Source of the DNA: JBBSUQ01 sp964389755
Lineage (GTDB): Bacteria; Bacteroidota; Bacteroidia; Flavobacteriales_D; Crocinitomicaceae
Assembly (NCBI GenBank): GCA_964389755.1
Contig: CAYMEW010000019.1
Span: forward strand, 1 to 64,000
Reading direction: 5' to 3'
Length of the DNA: 64,000 bases
The translations under genes were made by a program, and so were the position numbers. Shown one piece after another: positions 54,180 to 63,084 of this stretch (positions are counted from its first letter, which is position 1; every line of letters begins with the position of its first letter). Below the pieces are notes generated by a model. It saw nothing but the letters and a program-made list of their open reading frames with translations. It made no database searches and had not been told where the DNA came from.

Positions 54180-54342
54180 GTATTGCGGAATCAAAAAAGC
54201 CTTCCGGACAAACTTACAAATTTTCCGGTAAGAAAGACTGAAACACGCTTTGCAATTCGTTCAAAATTACTATTATTCATCGCACCGGGAGATAAGAGTT
54301 TCCCGGTAAATGCAGTTCACAATCCCCATACATACAAACTAG

Positions 54343-54849
54343 TCAATCACGTGACATCCGAACACCTTCACCTTCCTCATTTGGCAGACCCCCGTCTTTT
54401 ATTCCTTCCATGAAGGCAATCCACGCCGGTTCAATCCCGGAAAACAAGTGCTCGACCTGTTCTCCCCTGGCATCTTCAAAGTGAACAACTACTGAGTCTC
54501 CGCGCCTTGCAACAGACTCAATTTTCGATCGTGGTATTTTAAACGCCGCACCGTATTCGGGGATCATGTACTGATAAGCAAAGTACGCAAGAACCGGTAT
54601 TCCAATAATAAGGGTCAGGCTACTGTTTTTACCGGCGAACATATATAAGACTGAACACAAAACAAGTGAGGCGATCAGCACGACAAAAAGAATGACTTTC
54701 AGCTTACGCAAAACGTCTGCCGTTTTGAAGCCCCCGGCGTTCTTTTCTCCCAGATCGTTCGTCTCAGACCAGTTTCCGGTCTTGGTGACGTAGATAAACT
54801 CATCGTCAATATTCAAAAATCCATACTGGTATTTAAGCCATACTTTCAT
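54343..54849 (-). CDS. Small membrane protein at the end of the ternary operon (168 aa)
   Basis: One or two hydrophobic segments (KVILFVVLIASLVLCSVLYMF near residues 50-70, LTLIIGIPVLAYFAYQYMIP near 77-97) sit between a basic N-terminal part and a soluble C-terminal part with SGIEPAWIAFMEGIKDGG. The start overlaps the end of the 585-residue gene by 4 bases, so it is the last gene of the operon and probably co-translated. No family is recognised. It may anchor or regulate the system at the inner membrane; this is inferred from position only. Confidence 0.68.
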   Translation of the reverse strand: MKVWLKYQYGFLNIDDEFIYVTKTGNWSETNDLGEKNAGGFKTADVLRKLKVILFVVLIASLVLCSVLYMFAGKNSSLTLIIGIPVLAYFAYQYMIPEYGAAFKIPRSKIESVARRGDSVVVHFEDARGEQVEHLFSGIEPAWIAFMEGIKDGGLPNEEGEGVRMSRD

Positions 54850-56603
54850 CGCAAGCTGTTTTTTTTCGGAACCTGTCCCGTTTTAAAACGGAACACATCT
54901 TTAATCAGTCCTTTGTTTTCCGGGCTAAAATGCCGAAGTTCCCGCACTATTTCAGGGTTCTCACGGATGCAGTCCGAAATGATGTGGTAGGCCATGTCGC
55001 GCACCTGATCAGGCTGCTTCTCCCGTATCTGTTTTGTTTTCAGAACCTCCAGGAATTTCTCGCGGTTCGAATGCGTAAGTTCTTCGGCGTAAAAATGGTC
55101 GAGTTCTTTTGAAAGCTCATCGGCTTCATCAAATTCAAGGAGATAAGTCCTCAGACAGTCCGTTGCTTCTTTGCCCTCACTCTGCCAGCCCTCTCTCAGG
55201 GTTTGCCGGGCAGATGTGTAACGCTTCATCTTTTCCCGGTAGATGGTTGCGGCCTTCAGGAACTGACCTGTATTTGTATACAAACCGGCAACTTCCTCAT
55301 AATATACGTCCGCTTCTTCTTTTCGGTGAAGCAGTGTAAACATATCGCCTACCTTTTCACTGTTATGTAACTCCCTGTATAACTCGATGGCATTCGAGAT
55401 CAGGTTCGCATTTACAAAACATTCAGCGGCTTTCTCCTTGTTATTTAAGTGTTTTAAATATATTGAAGCCGCATCGCGGTATAACTTTCCATCAGCAAGC
55501 GTTTGCGCTGCAGTATGGTTATCTTTCAATAGCTTCATATATACGAAGGCCGCCTGCTCGTATTCTTTCTGACGAACGAGTTCGGCCGCCGTCTGGCGAT
55601 ATTGTTGCTGTAGCGAATGGAAATAATCACCAACATCAACGGACGCACCACCACGATTTGAAGATACCCGGTTTCTCTGGGCGAAAGCCGAAAGAACGGA
55701 CCAGTTTCGGGACAACTTCAACTGGCCGTTTCCGCGCCCGCGCGCACTTCCGTTATGATCCAGCGGGATTGCATATTTTAAAGCTTCTTTTGGGTCCTTT
55801 TGAAGCATGTCGAGAAGTTTATCAAGTTCTTTCTGATTCCTTCGTTCGAGATCATCTAAATCGCGTTTAACACGATCATGGTAAGCGTCTTGCTTCTCTT
55901 TTCGGAATGGTCGCGCGATCATGGACATAAAATGTCCGAACCCGGTTGGATCTTCCGTTCGTTCTACCCGATTCCGTTTACCGGTCGTATTTTTTTTACG
56001 GAATTGCAACCTGTAAAACGCAAGTTTGGCTTTCTCAAAGAGGTTCAGGGATTTGTCAGGCATTATCTCCGGTTTCGGAAAATGAGTTTCCAGCTTTCGT
56101 ACGGCTTCTTCCACATCTACCGGGGCCAGTTGAAAACGGCGGATCTTGTCTGGTATGAAGGGGGCTTTATCCGGACGAATAATTCGCACCGGACAGGCCT
56201 CCGGTAATCGGACCAGTGCACTGAGATCAAGTTGCTCCTTTAATTCCGCTAGCCCTGTATCGGGATGCATAAACCAAACAGCGCCGGAAAAAAGTGCTTC
56301 CGTCTCCGCCATCGTCATCGCCGGAAAAAGCAGTGATCCCTGAGCAATGAACAAAGATTCTGAAACCTGCTGACAACGCTCATGGGGTCCGGTATCGACC
56401 GGCAGATTTGTATTTCCGGGGATCAGCAGGCATCCCCAAACCGTATTTGCCCTGGTCCCGGGAAGCGGGTAAATCATGAGTGTATCCGGATCCAGTTGCA
56501 TACGCTGAATTTCAAGTAGCCACGTTCTTACGGAAGTTCCCCTCACTAGGATACCGTTCAACGGGTAACGATTATATTCGCAAGGTTTTAATCTAAGTTC
56601 CAT
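54846..56603 (-). CDS. bpX6-like/TPR-like repeat protein of the ternary system (585 aa)
   Basis: Residues about 1-190 form a conserved-looking N-terminal domain (YNRYPLNGILVRGTSVRTWLL, then NTVWGCLLIPGNTN) that fits the bpX6 domain linked with MoxR-vWA-propeller systems. A low-complexity basic part follows (about 205-270), and from about 330 to 500 there is a chain of helical TPR-like repeats (EYEQAAFVYMKLLKD, YRDAASIYLKHLNNKEKAAECF), suggesting protein-protein interaction. It overlaps the 768-residue gene by 11 bases and the membrane-protein gene by 4. The bpX6 name comes from recalled family context; domain search should check it. Confidence 0.75.
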   Translation of the reverse strand: MELRLKPCEYNRYPLNGILVRGTSVRTWLLEIQRMQLDPDTLMIYPLPGTRANTVWGCLLIPGNTNLPVDTGPHERCQQVSESLFIAQGSLLFPAMTMAETEALFSGAVWFMHPDTGLAELKEQLDLSALVRLPEACPVRIIRPDKAPFIPDKIRRFQLAPVDVEEAVRKLETHFPKPEIMPDKSLNLFEKAKLAFYRLQFRKKNTTGKRNRVERTEDPTGFGHFMSMIARPFRKEKQDAYHDRVKRDLDDLERRNQKELDKLLDMLQKDPKEALKYAIPLDHNGSARGRGNGQLKLSRNWSVLSAFAQRNRVSSNRGGASVDVGDYFHSLQQQYRQTAAELVRQKEYEQAAFVYMKLLKDNHTAAQTLADGKLYRDAASIYLKHLNNKEKAAECFVNANLISNAIELYRELHNSEKVGDMFTLLHRKEEADVYYEEVAGLYTNTGQFLKAATIYREKMKRYTSARQTLREGWQSEGKEATDCLRTYLLEFDEADELSKELDHFYAEELTHSNREKFLEVLKTKQIREKQPDQVRDMAYHIISDCIRENPEIVRELRHFSPENKGLIKDVFRFKTGQVPKKNSLR

Positions 56604-58899
56604 GAGACAAAATAGTTGACATAAACGGTTCTATGAATTTGACGTAAAAGTCAGAGACGGAGATGCTTTTGGTACGACCTTTATTAAAAAAGGGATCCCC
56701 GCAAAAAAAGTCAGCCGTTGCCATTCCCAGCTTTGTTTCCAGGAGTAAAGGAATAAAAATTTTCGGGATCACCGGATTACTGCTTTTCAAAATGGCCATT
56801 CCCGATTCATGGATCTCGACGCTGCTTCCCTCCGGGAAATTGAATGTTCCGGCGGTTACTTCGTGCGACTGAAGTAAGTGATCACAGTCCTTGCGGTACC
56901 TGATCTTAATTGTTTCGGAAGGTGACGACAGACGCACCTCATGTGCGTTAAAGACCAGTGTATTCCGGCTGCTGATCGAAACAGAAGTAACGTGTTTAAG
57001 AACACTGCGCTCATTCGTTAGAGCAGGAAATCCTGCAAGCAATTCCTGCCTTGCCTCCCGCAATTTCTGCTTTACAGGGGACGATTCGGTGTTGTCCTTT
57101 CTGACCTCAGCAGTATCCGGATCTATTTGCCAGTTGCCGGCCGGGGAATGATACCGAAAATAGCCTTTACTAAAAAACAAGCTCCCGTTTGAAATGCCCT
57201 GCCTGTCAAAGAACACATTGGATTCTTTTTGGGTCTTCAGATTATATAATACTCCTCTGTTCTGAGAAACATCGACAATGATAAACACAGAATTGCCCAT
57301 GGAATCCGGCCCGACTTCGTATTCTCCCCTGAAAGGTAATTTCCGGATAAGATCGATTCCCTTTGCCTGCCCTGGATTACGCTTTCTCATGGCGCTATTT
57401 TCAACCATCCGAAATACGTTTCCATCACTTGCAATGACAATACACAGCATGCCGTCTGCCGATGGAATGAGTTCGGCGCTGTTCGGTGGATAGAACAGGA
57501 TCGGGAATTCATGGGCGTGCTCATCCCCTACTGCACGCGAACCCGACCTGTTCTCCTTTTTCCAGAGATCGTCCAGTGGCAACTGCAACTGCTGTATTAA
57601 ACGCCTGCTGTGTTGTTGCTTTTTATAGACATCGATGTGACCAAGCGCATCCGTATGAATCCGGTAGTCCAGCGCATGATGAAATTCGTTCAGTACCTTC
57701 AGCATCTCCGCTTGCTGAACAGTTGACTTTTCAGAGATCAGGAATACTTCCTGTTGCCGGCGTGGAGGAAAGTCTCGAAAATAGGCTTTTAATCCCTTTG
57801 AACAGTTCAGGCGTACATCTAGTTGCCCCAGTGCATCTGTAAGCTCCGACACCGAATCGAAACGAACCTCCTTATACCCGTCGCCAATCACAAAACTCCT
57901 GCAAGGAATATCAGTCTTCGGGTGTTTTGCAATGGCCAACATGATTGCAAATGCGACCGTTCGCGGAGTACCCCAGTTTTTGAGTGAACTGTCGATCAAC
58001 ATGACGCGCTCATGCTCCTGTTGTTGTGGCGGGATTTCACGCTGGATAAAGAGCGCTTCGTTGTTAGCCAGTCTCGACAGGAACACGAAGTCATCGTTTG
58101 CAAATTCGGAAATGAGGAGTTTATCAAAATCGCCTTTATTTGTCAGGTCTGAAATTCCCCCGAGGGGCTGGCTCCCGGTAGAAGAACTGTGAGCCGGAAT
58201 ATTCAGACCGCTCCAAAGTTGCCTGATCAGCGTACCAACCAGGCGTGTTTGTTCATGATTGCTCAATTGATCTATAAGGTCTGTCGGAACCGCAAGTTGT
58301 TCGGTAAGGTGCGGCTCTTTCACGTCAAAGTCATCCGGAAGCTCGGGTAGTTCCATAACCCGGTCCAGGATTTGCTGAACACTCGTTATTTTCCTGGCAA
58401 GTAAACTAAATACACGAATATCCCGCACCAGTATATTCAGGTTATAGGGTACCGGAGTCAGGCAAATCTCCATTTCAGCTTTATCGGTGAGCATCCGCAT
58501 AATTGCCGGCGATTTTTTCTGCGAATAGCTGCCGTGACATCCCTGAAAGACCGCCTGGAAAAGCTGCACCTTTTTCTTCCCCTTTTTAAATTCATCGGGA
58601 ACGGAAGAGAGGAGTTCTAAAAAATACAGTGCCTGCTCCTTATCCTCTTCGAGATGGATTTCGCAAATACATGCTCCGATATCTTCGAGCATTCTGCCGG
58701 CATTTCCGGAAGTGGCCGCTATGGCTAATAAAAGTGCGCCGAAAGGCGGAAGTCCCAGCGTTGAAAGCGCCGGTATGATCTCCTCCAAAAAAGCCGTATA
58801 AGCAATGGTACTTCCATTCGGAACGGAAATAACCGTTCCCTGCTCTTCCCACTGCCAGAAATAATTCTCAAAGGTCTGAAAATAAGGTGTTTTGATCAT
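56593..58899 (-). CDS. vWA-like and beta-propeller-like protein of the ternary system (768 aa)
   Basis: Residues about 1-290 are helical with no motif. About 298-440 resembles a von Willebrand A domain, with the MIDAS-like HERVMLIDSSLKNWG (Asp 303, Ser 305; the third residue of the DxSxS set is Lys 307), then FVIGDGYKEVRF and EVFLISEKSTVQQAEM. From about 460 to 760 several beta-strand blocks such as SADGMLCIVIASDGNVFRMV and GDPFFNKGRTKSISVSD suggest a beta-propeller. This pairing is the signature of MoxR-vWA-propeller ternary systems. It overlaps the 247-residue gene by 4 bases. Function is predicted only; in such systems the vWA protein is the MoxR partner. Confidence 0.8.
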   Translation of the reverse strand: MIKTPYFQTFENYFWQWEEQGTVISVPNGSTIAYTAFLEEIIPALSTLGLPPFGALLLAIAATSGNAGRMLEDIGACICEIHLEEDKEQALYFLELLSSVPDEFKKGKKKVQLFQAVFQGCHGSYSQKKSPAIMRMLTDKAEMEICLTPVPYNLNILVRDIRVFSLLARKITSVQQILDRVMELPELPDDFDVKEPHLTEQLAVPTDLIDQLSNHEQTRLVGTLIRQLWSGLNIPAHSSSTGSQPLGGISDLTNKGDFDKLLISEFANDDFVFLSRLANNEALFIQREIPPQQQEHERVMLIDSSLKNWGTPRTVAFAIMLAIAKHPKTDIPCRSFVIGDGYKEVRFDSVSELTDALGQLDVRLNCSKGLKAYFRDFPPRRQQEVFLISEKSTVQQAEMLKVLNEFHHALDYRIHTDALGHIDVYKKQQHSRRLIQQLQLPLDDLWKKENRSGSRAVGDEHAHEFPILFYPPNSAELIPSADGMLCIVIASDGNVFRMVENSAMRKRNPGQAKGIDLIRKLPFRGEYEVGPDSMGNSVFIIVDVSQNRGVLYNLKTQKESNVFFDRQGISNGSLFFSKGYFRYHSPAGNWQIDPDTAEVRKDNTESSPVKQKLREARQELLAGFPALTNERSVLKHVTSVSISSRNTLVFNAHEVRLSSPSETIKIRYRKDCDHLLQSHEVTAGTFNFPEGSSVEIHESGMAILKSSNPVIPKIFIPLLLETKLGMATADFFCGDPFFNKGRTKSISVSDFYVKFIEPFMSTILSHGT

Positions 58900-59639
58900 G
58901 TTTCGAACGACGTTTTTGGAAATGTAGTTCTGTATGAGGCCAACGATAATGGCTGAAGATCGCTGTGAGCAAGCCTGAAATAGTGACCGTTTTTCATAAA
59001 AACAATTCGATCCGGTTCTGAAATACCCAGTTTCTTACGATATACGGTCGTGAGCGAATGCAGTTCGAAATCTTGACCTGCCGGCAGCAAGAAGGCGTCT
59101 CTTGGCCAAAAGACCTGCCCTGTGAGCGGTAAAAGAGGCCTGCCCAGGATCAGTGCCGTATAATTATCGAGGATACACCAGGTATGCGCCCGGAGCCGAA
59201 CTGCCGGAGCCTGCCGGAGGTAATCGCCAAGGAGATCCGGATCGACGATCATTGCGACCGCTTCACGTTCTTCCGCGGTGTTCACGAGTTGGCAATCGAG
59301 CAATTCCTGTATCCCGAAATAATTGTGGTTGAGTGTCGGTAGCTTTACGGAAAAGGCTCTGTCGGCCGGTGTCCAGAGCAACGAGGGAATCGTACTTACC
59401 GGTAACAAACTGTTTAAGGGAAACAACTTCCCGCCTTTCTCATAAAAGAGTTTTTTGTGTGGAATGGTCTTAACCTGTGAAGAGTTCAACTGGGCATAAT
59501 CGAATCCCTTCATCCAGATCTCTGCCGCGTGAACACCGACCTTCAGATTATGCCAGTGGCGGATCGCACCCAGGTATTCCCGGTGTGCTTCTCCGATCAC
59601 TAAGAAATAAGTCAGATCGTCTGAAGCATGGTTTGCCAT
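58896..59639 (-). CDS. bpX-type protein of the ternary system (247 aa)
   Basis: It has no signal peptide and no enzymatic motif. Conserved-looking stretches are GFDYAQLNSSQVKTIPHKKLFYEKGGKLFPL near residues 45-75, TIPSLLWTPADRAFSVKLP near 83-102, and a C-terminal FLLPAGQDFELHSL and DRIVFMKNGHYFRLAHSDLQPLSLASYRTTFP. These fit the small bpX accessory proteins of MoxR-vWA-propeller systems, but I do not recognise which one. It overlaps the shifted MoxR C-terminus by 28 bases and the 768-residue gene by 4. Confidence 0.7.
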   Translation of the reverse strand: MANHASDDLTYFLVIGEAHREYLGAIRHWHNLKVGVHAAEIWMKGFDYAQLNSSQVKTIPHKKLFYEKGGKLFPLNSLLPVSTIPSLLWTPADRAFSVKLPTLNHNYFGIQELLDCQLVNTAEEREAVAMIVDPDLLGDYLRQAPAVRLRAHTWCILDNYTALILGRPLLPLTGQVFWPRDAFLLPAGQDFELHSLTTVYRKKLGISEPDRIVFMKNGHYFRLAHSDLQPLSLASYRTTFPKTSFET

Positions 59640-60743
59640 AATCCTTCGATTTCCGATTGAATGTGCTGTTTGTGTTCCGGCTTGCGTATCCAGTTACAAC
59701 GCGTCTGAACAAAACGCAACTTATCCTTCACGATATTCTGTTCTTCAAACGACAGGTTGCCCGAAACCCAGCTGTTCTTAAGTTTCTCTACCTCTTTCAT
59801 CAGTTCTTCGGGGTTCGGTGTTTTATTGAACAGCGCCTGCGGATGAGCCGCTTCGGTAGTTCCCTTTTCGATCACGTGGTCAACGATGCCCGCAAGTATC
59901 TCGATTTGTTCCTCGGTATCCCAGATGTATTTTCAACACCCAGAGATCCGATAAAATCGCTTCGGTCCGGTTGCAAAGCAATGCGCTCGCAGCAATGATA
60001 TTTTGGATCTTCACAGCTCTGCGATCGGAGACCATAACCCCCGTGTTTCGTAGGTTGTGGATCAGGTCGATGTACGGTTTTCGCACCGGTGAAAGGTCTA
60101 TCTGACGGCTCAGTTGCTGCAATTCGATCACTTCCGAAGGCGTTATGAGTGGTTTTTCCGCAGTGCCGGAATTTTCAAGTTTCCAGCCCGCAAGCAACAC
60201 TTCCTCCAACTGATCCGTCCCGACATAATCACACTTTATGCGTATCAAAAAACGATCCAGCAGTGCATTCAGCGATTCGTCTTCCGGCAAAACGTTACTC
60301 GCTCCTACAAACATCAGTGCAGGCAACTTTTTCGTTTCTTTCCCACGTCGAAAGAGCTTTTCGTTCAGTGCCATAAGCAAACTGTTCAAAATGGCACTGT
60401 TCGCATTGAATATTTCATCAAGGAACACCATGGAGGCCTCCGGTAACATTCCTGCAGTATTCGTAATGAGTTCTCCCTCGCGGAGTTTGCGAATATCAAA
60501 GGGGCCGAAGATCTCATTCGGTTCGGTGAATCGCGTCAGCAGGTATTCGAAATTGTTCCCGTTCTCAATACATTCCGAAAACAGGCGTACGATTGCACTC
60601 TTAGCCGTTCCCGGAGGGCCTAGCAAAAATGCATTCTCACGCGCTACCAGGCTGATCCCAAGCAGATCAATAATCTCGTTTTTTCCTACAAATGAGGATT
60701 TCAGGAAATCGAGAACTTTATTTAATTTATCGCTTTTATTCAT
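59612..60743 (-). pseudogene. MoxR-type AAA+ ATPase, frameshifted near 59930 (would be about 376 aa)
   Basis: The first part (60743 to 59880) is a MoxR AAA+ ATPase: Walker A LGPPGTAKSAIVRLF near residues 36-50, Walker B MVFLDEIFNANSAILNSL near 103-122, sensor 1 ALMFVGASNVLPEDESL near 145-160, and LLDRFLIRIKCD near 162-173. It then runs off-frame (IHLGYRGTNRDTC) to a stop. One extra base within the AAAA at 59930-59933 accounts for this: removing it restores LKYIWDTEEQIEILAGIVDHV, which joins the C-terminal helical part read at 59875-59612. MoxR proteins remodel partner complexes, usually with vWA proteins. It overlaps the 212-residue gene by 8 bases. Assembly error or real mutation is not decidable. 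Confidence 0.9.
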
Positions 60744-61374
60744 GGTTTCTTACTAGCTTAAATTCTTTCCAAAACACCTCTCCGTGCATTCCGAGACTGG
60801 CTCTTACCAAATCGCTGCAGGCCGGATGCCCCGCCAGTCTGAGTGTTTTATTTTCAATTATTCGGTCGACATATAACTGGTGCATGCAGGGGTTGGAAAC
60901 AATACCGTCAAAAGACAATCCTTCTGTTTCCAACGGATACCTTACATGTGAATAATGCCAGGTGTGCGCCTTTTTTTCCAGTAAATCGATCAGTTCGTCC
61001 TGCGGGTCGATCATCTTCAACTGAAACAGCGCATCCGGCATAAAGCGTAAACAGAGATCGGCAGACAACATAGCAGAGGTATTGAACTCACCTTCGAAAT
61101 CGGGCAGCAATTTTTCCAGGTCTTCCCGTTCATCTTCCCGGTACAGAATCAGTTGTGCAACCGAGTATACCGTCTGAGCAGCCCACAAAGCAGCGGCAGC
61201 GGAAAACTCCGGGATCACATGCGGCCATGCCAGTGATTCCTGTATGTATGCATCCCGCAGGAAATCGATTACTTCGCTTTCTTCGCCTTGTTCTGACACC
61301 GGACTGTTTTCGAACAGCAATATCTCTTCACGTTCGCGAAGTCCTTTGATCATCTGTAAGAAATGGTGTTGCAT
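60736..61374 (-). CDS. First protein of the ternary operon (212 aa)
   Basis: A soluble, mostly helical protein (MQHHFLQMIKGLREREEILLFE; AAALWAAQTVYSVAQLILYRED; LSADLCLRFMPDALFQLKMIDPQDE), rich in charged residues, ending DLVRASLGMHGEVFWKEFKL. It overlaps the MoxR start by 8 bases and is the first gene of the operon, fitting the position of a bpX0-type or MoxR-associated protein. No conserved catalytic residue is visible. A candidate TAnnTTTG-like box (TATTTTTA, complement of 61397-61404) lies 23 bases upstream. Confidence 0.7.
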   Translation of the reverse strand: MQHHFLQMIKGLREREEILLFENSPVSEQGEESEVIDFLRDAYIQESLAWPHVIPEFSAAAALWAAQTVYSVAQLILYREDEREDLEKLLPDFEGEFNTSAMLSADLCLRFMPDALFQLKMIDPQDELIDLLEKKAHTWHYSHVRYPLETEGLSFDGIVSNPCMHQLYVDRIIENKTLRLAGHPACSDLVRASLGMHGEVFWKEFKLVRNHE

Positions 61375-61396
61375 GTTAGATTGACCTTAAACGAAG

Positions 61397-61404
61397 TAAA
61401 AATA
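61397..61404 (-). promoter_or_regulatory. Candidate -7 box of the ternary operon
   Basis: On the minus strand TATTTTTA (complement of 61397-61404) differs from TAnnTTTG in the last base only and is 23 bases before the 212-residue start. No clear TTTG -33 element is present at the expected spacing. Confidence 0.3.
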
Positions 61405-61429
61405 ACAGAAAAAATCGGGTTTCAGACGA

Positions 61430-61455
61430 AAAGGTGCCTGTAGATCAGCAGGCAA
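61430..61455 (-). terminator. Possible terminator between the DUF4265 gene and the ternary operon
   Basis: GCCTG/CAGGC (complement of 61449-61453 and 61436-61440) forms a 5-base stem with an 8-base loop directly after the DUF4265 stop. The following T stretch is short, so this is tentative. Confidence 0.35.
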
Positions 61456-61462
61456 AACCAAA

Positions 61463-61924
61463 TTAATAGCTATGTCCGTCGGCCAGGCACGGTTCCGAAT
61501 AGGCAATTAATTCCTTAGCTTCAAGTTCGTCCAGTTTTTGTTTGATGGTTCGATAGTTCAGTGATTTCGGGATCTCCATCGAAAAATACCCATCGTTGAC
61601 CTGTTCCGAAGTACACCCTAAATCCCGAAACAACTCCCGGATCGTATGAATATTCGTCGCCTTATCCATAACGGCCACCTGAACCGTCGAATTGCCGGAG
61701 TTGCGCACAGTTCTCCGATACGTCAGCATGTGTTCACGATTGTCAAATTCTGCGAACACTATGTCATCTGAAGCCATTAACGGTGCATAGAACGGAATAC
61801 TGTCGAGTTGATACCATCCTTTCCGCGAATCGACGACGATTGCCCACAGAGTTTCAACCATTTCATTTTCGAAAAGGTCGCTGTAGAACCGAACGGCTAT
61901 CTTAACATGTTTCGCTGACGTCAT
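61463..61924 (-). CDS. DUF4265 family protein (153 aa)
   Basis: The features match DUF4265: KIAVRFYSDLFENEMVETLWAIVVDSRKGWYQLDSIPFYAPLMASDDIVFAEFD across residues 8-62, then a small alpha/beta region and the C-terminal FSMEIPKSLNYRTIKQKLDELEAKELIAYSEPCLADGHSY. The family is found in diverse bacteria, often near immunity, toxin or surface genes, and is of unknown function. It is 88 bases upstream of the ternary operon on the same strand, with a possible terminator between. Confidence 0.85.
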   Translation of the reverse strand: MTSAKHVKIAVRFYSDLFENEMVETLWAIVVDSRKGWYQLDSIPFYAPLMASDDIVFAEFDNREHMLTYRRTVRNSGNSTVQVAVMDKATNIHTIRELFRDLGCTSEQVNDGYFSMEIPKSLNYRTIKQKLDELEAKELIAYSEPCLADGHSY

Positions 61925-61978
61925 CCTGAAAAATATGTATCGCGCGTTTGAATCTCTAAAAATATGGATTTAAATGAC

Positions 61979-62695
61979 TCAAAGCGCGGTAAATTGTTCG
62001 TCGAGAATGTCCGGGTTCTGCTGACTACGCACTTCCCGTACGAACAGAAGCTTCCGGAGCATGCGTTCCCTTTTCCTGTAGTTTTGTACCATCACAATTG
62101 CAAAAACGGTCAACAGGTCATTCACGATCCGGAATACCAGTGCATAATTCGAAAAAGACCTTATTGATTTGAAACGCATGTCCGGATGTAGCTGGGTGTG
62201 GTCGAAGATATCGATCAGACCGGCACACACGTAGAAAAACCACCATAAGACAAGCACATAATAGACCCGCACCTTCTTAGCCATAACACCGTTTTTGATT
62301 AGCACGGCTTCCGTTTTGCGGAGCATTTCAAACATCATTCGGATCGGTCCTATCCAGTGAAAAACAGGAATGAACCATGCTCCGACGGACATTCGCGCCG
62401 AATAACGCATTTTACCAGTCAATTGCGCCACGTTGTGATAAGCCCTTTTAAACCACCTCAGGAAATAAATAATGGTGAATACATGTAAAATCAACAGGAA
62501 CATTGCTGCGAAAGCTACGCCGATACGCCAGTTTTCATCTGCTAACATCCTGGAATAGCCATTTCCATACCGAATCTGAAAATAATAAACGGGGATACTG
62601 ACAAATAACTCCGGGACCAACATACTAATGAGTAACCATAGCGTGGTTCGGCCCCTGCGTTCATTTGGAAAAAGCGCTACACTATCGGATGACAT
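61979..62695 (-). CDS. DUF4328 family membrane protein (238 aa)
   Basis: Four to five hydrophobic segments are seen (TTLWLLISMLVPELFVSIPVYYF, IGVAFAAMFLLILHVFTIIYFLRWF, AWFIPVFHWIGPI, VYYVLVLWWFFYVCAGLIDIF, IVNDLLTVFAIVMVQ). The segment FLRWFKRAYHNVAQL and PVFHWIGPIRMMFEMLRKTE are typical of DUF4328. The family function is unknown. It is not close enough to its neighbours to be in one operon with certainty (54 bases to the DUF4265 gene). Confidence 0.85.
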   Translation of the reverse strand: MSSDSVALFPNERRGRTTLWLLISMLVPELFVSIPVYYFQIRYGNGYSRMLADENWRIGVAFAAMFLLILHVFTIIYFLRWFKRAYHNVAQLTGKMRYSARMSVGAWFIPVFHWIGPIRMMFEMLRKTEAVLIKNGVMAKKVRVYYVLVLWWFFYVCAGLIDIFDHTQLHPDMRFKSIRSFSNYALVFRIVNDLLTVFAIVMVQNYRKRERMLRKLLFVREVRSQQNPDILDEQFTAL

Positions 62696-62798
62696 GGTCG
62701 GTATTCGTTTGGTTAATTAAAATAAGTCAGCCACAAAAATACGACATTTAAGGTTCAGAGTCTGGCATTTTTCTCAAAACAGACCTGAAGCCCAGACA

Positions 62799-62981
62799 TT
62801 ACACATGCAATGCTTTCAGCGCTTCGTAGACCAGAAATGCCGGCCAAACCAGCGCTTTGAGAACCCCGAGTACTCCCATCCAGAATCCGGTTGCCGTTGA
62901 GATATAATAAACTGCGGCACCAATCATTCCCAAACCATACATAGCGCTTTTAGGCGCATTTTGCTGAACTTTTTCTTTCAT
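62799..62981 (-). CDS. Small two-segment membrane protein (60 aa)
   Basis: A 60-residue protein with two hydrophobic stretches (YGLGMIGAAVYYISTATGFWMGVLGVLKALV, WPAFLVYEALKALHV), of a type widespread in bacteria (conserved short membrane proteins with AVYY and WPAFLVYEAL). The role is unknown. It is a single-gene unit on the minus strand. Confidence 0.72.
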   Translation of the reverse strand: MKEKVQQNAPKSAMYGLGMIGAAVYYISTATGFWMGVLGVLKALVWPAFLVYEALKALHV

Positions 62982-63084
62982 GATCGCGAATTTTTATGCA
63001 AAATCGGCAAAAAAAAGCGTATTCGCAACCGAACTTCTCCGGAAAAAAGAATAACCATTATCAAGTTGGTATTCAGCTTATTGC

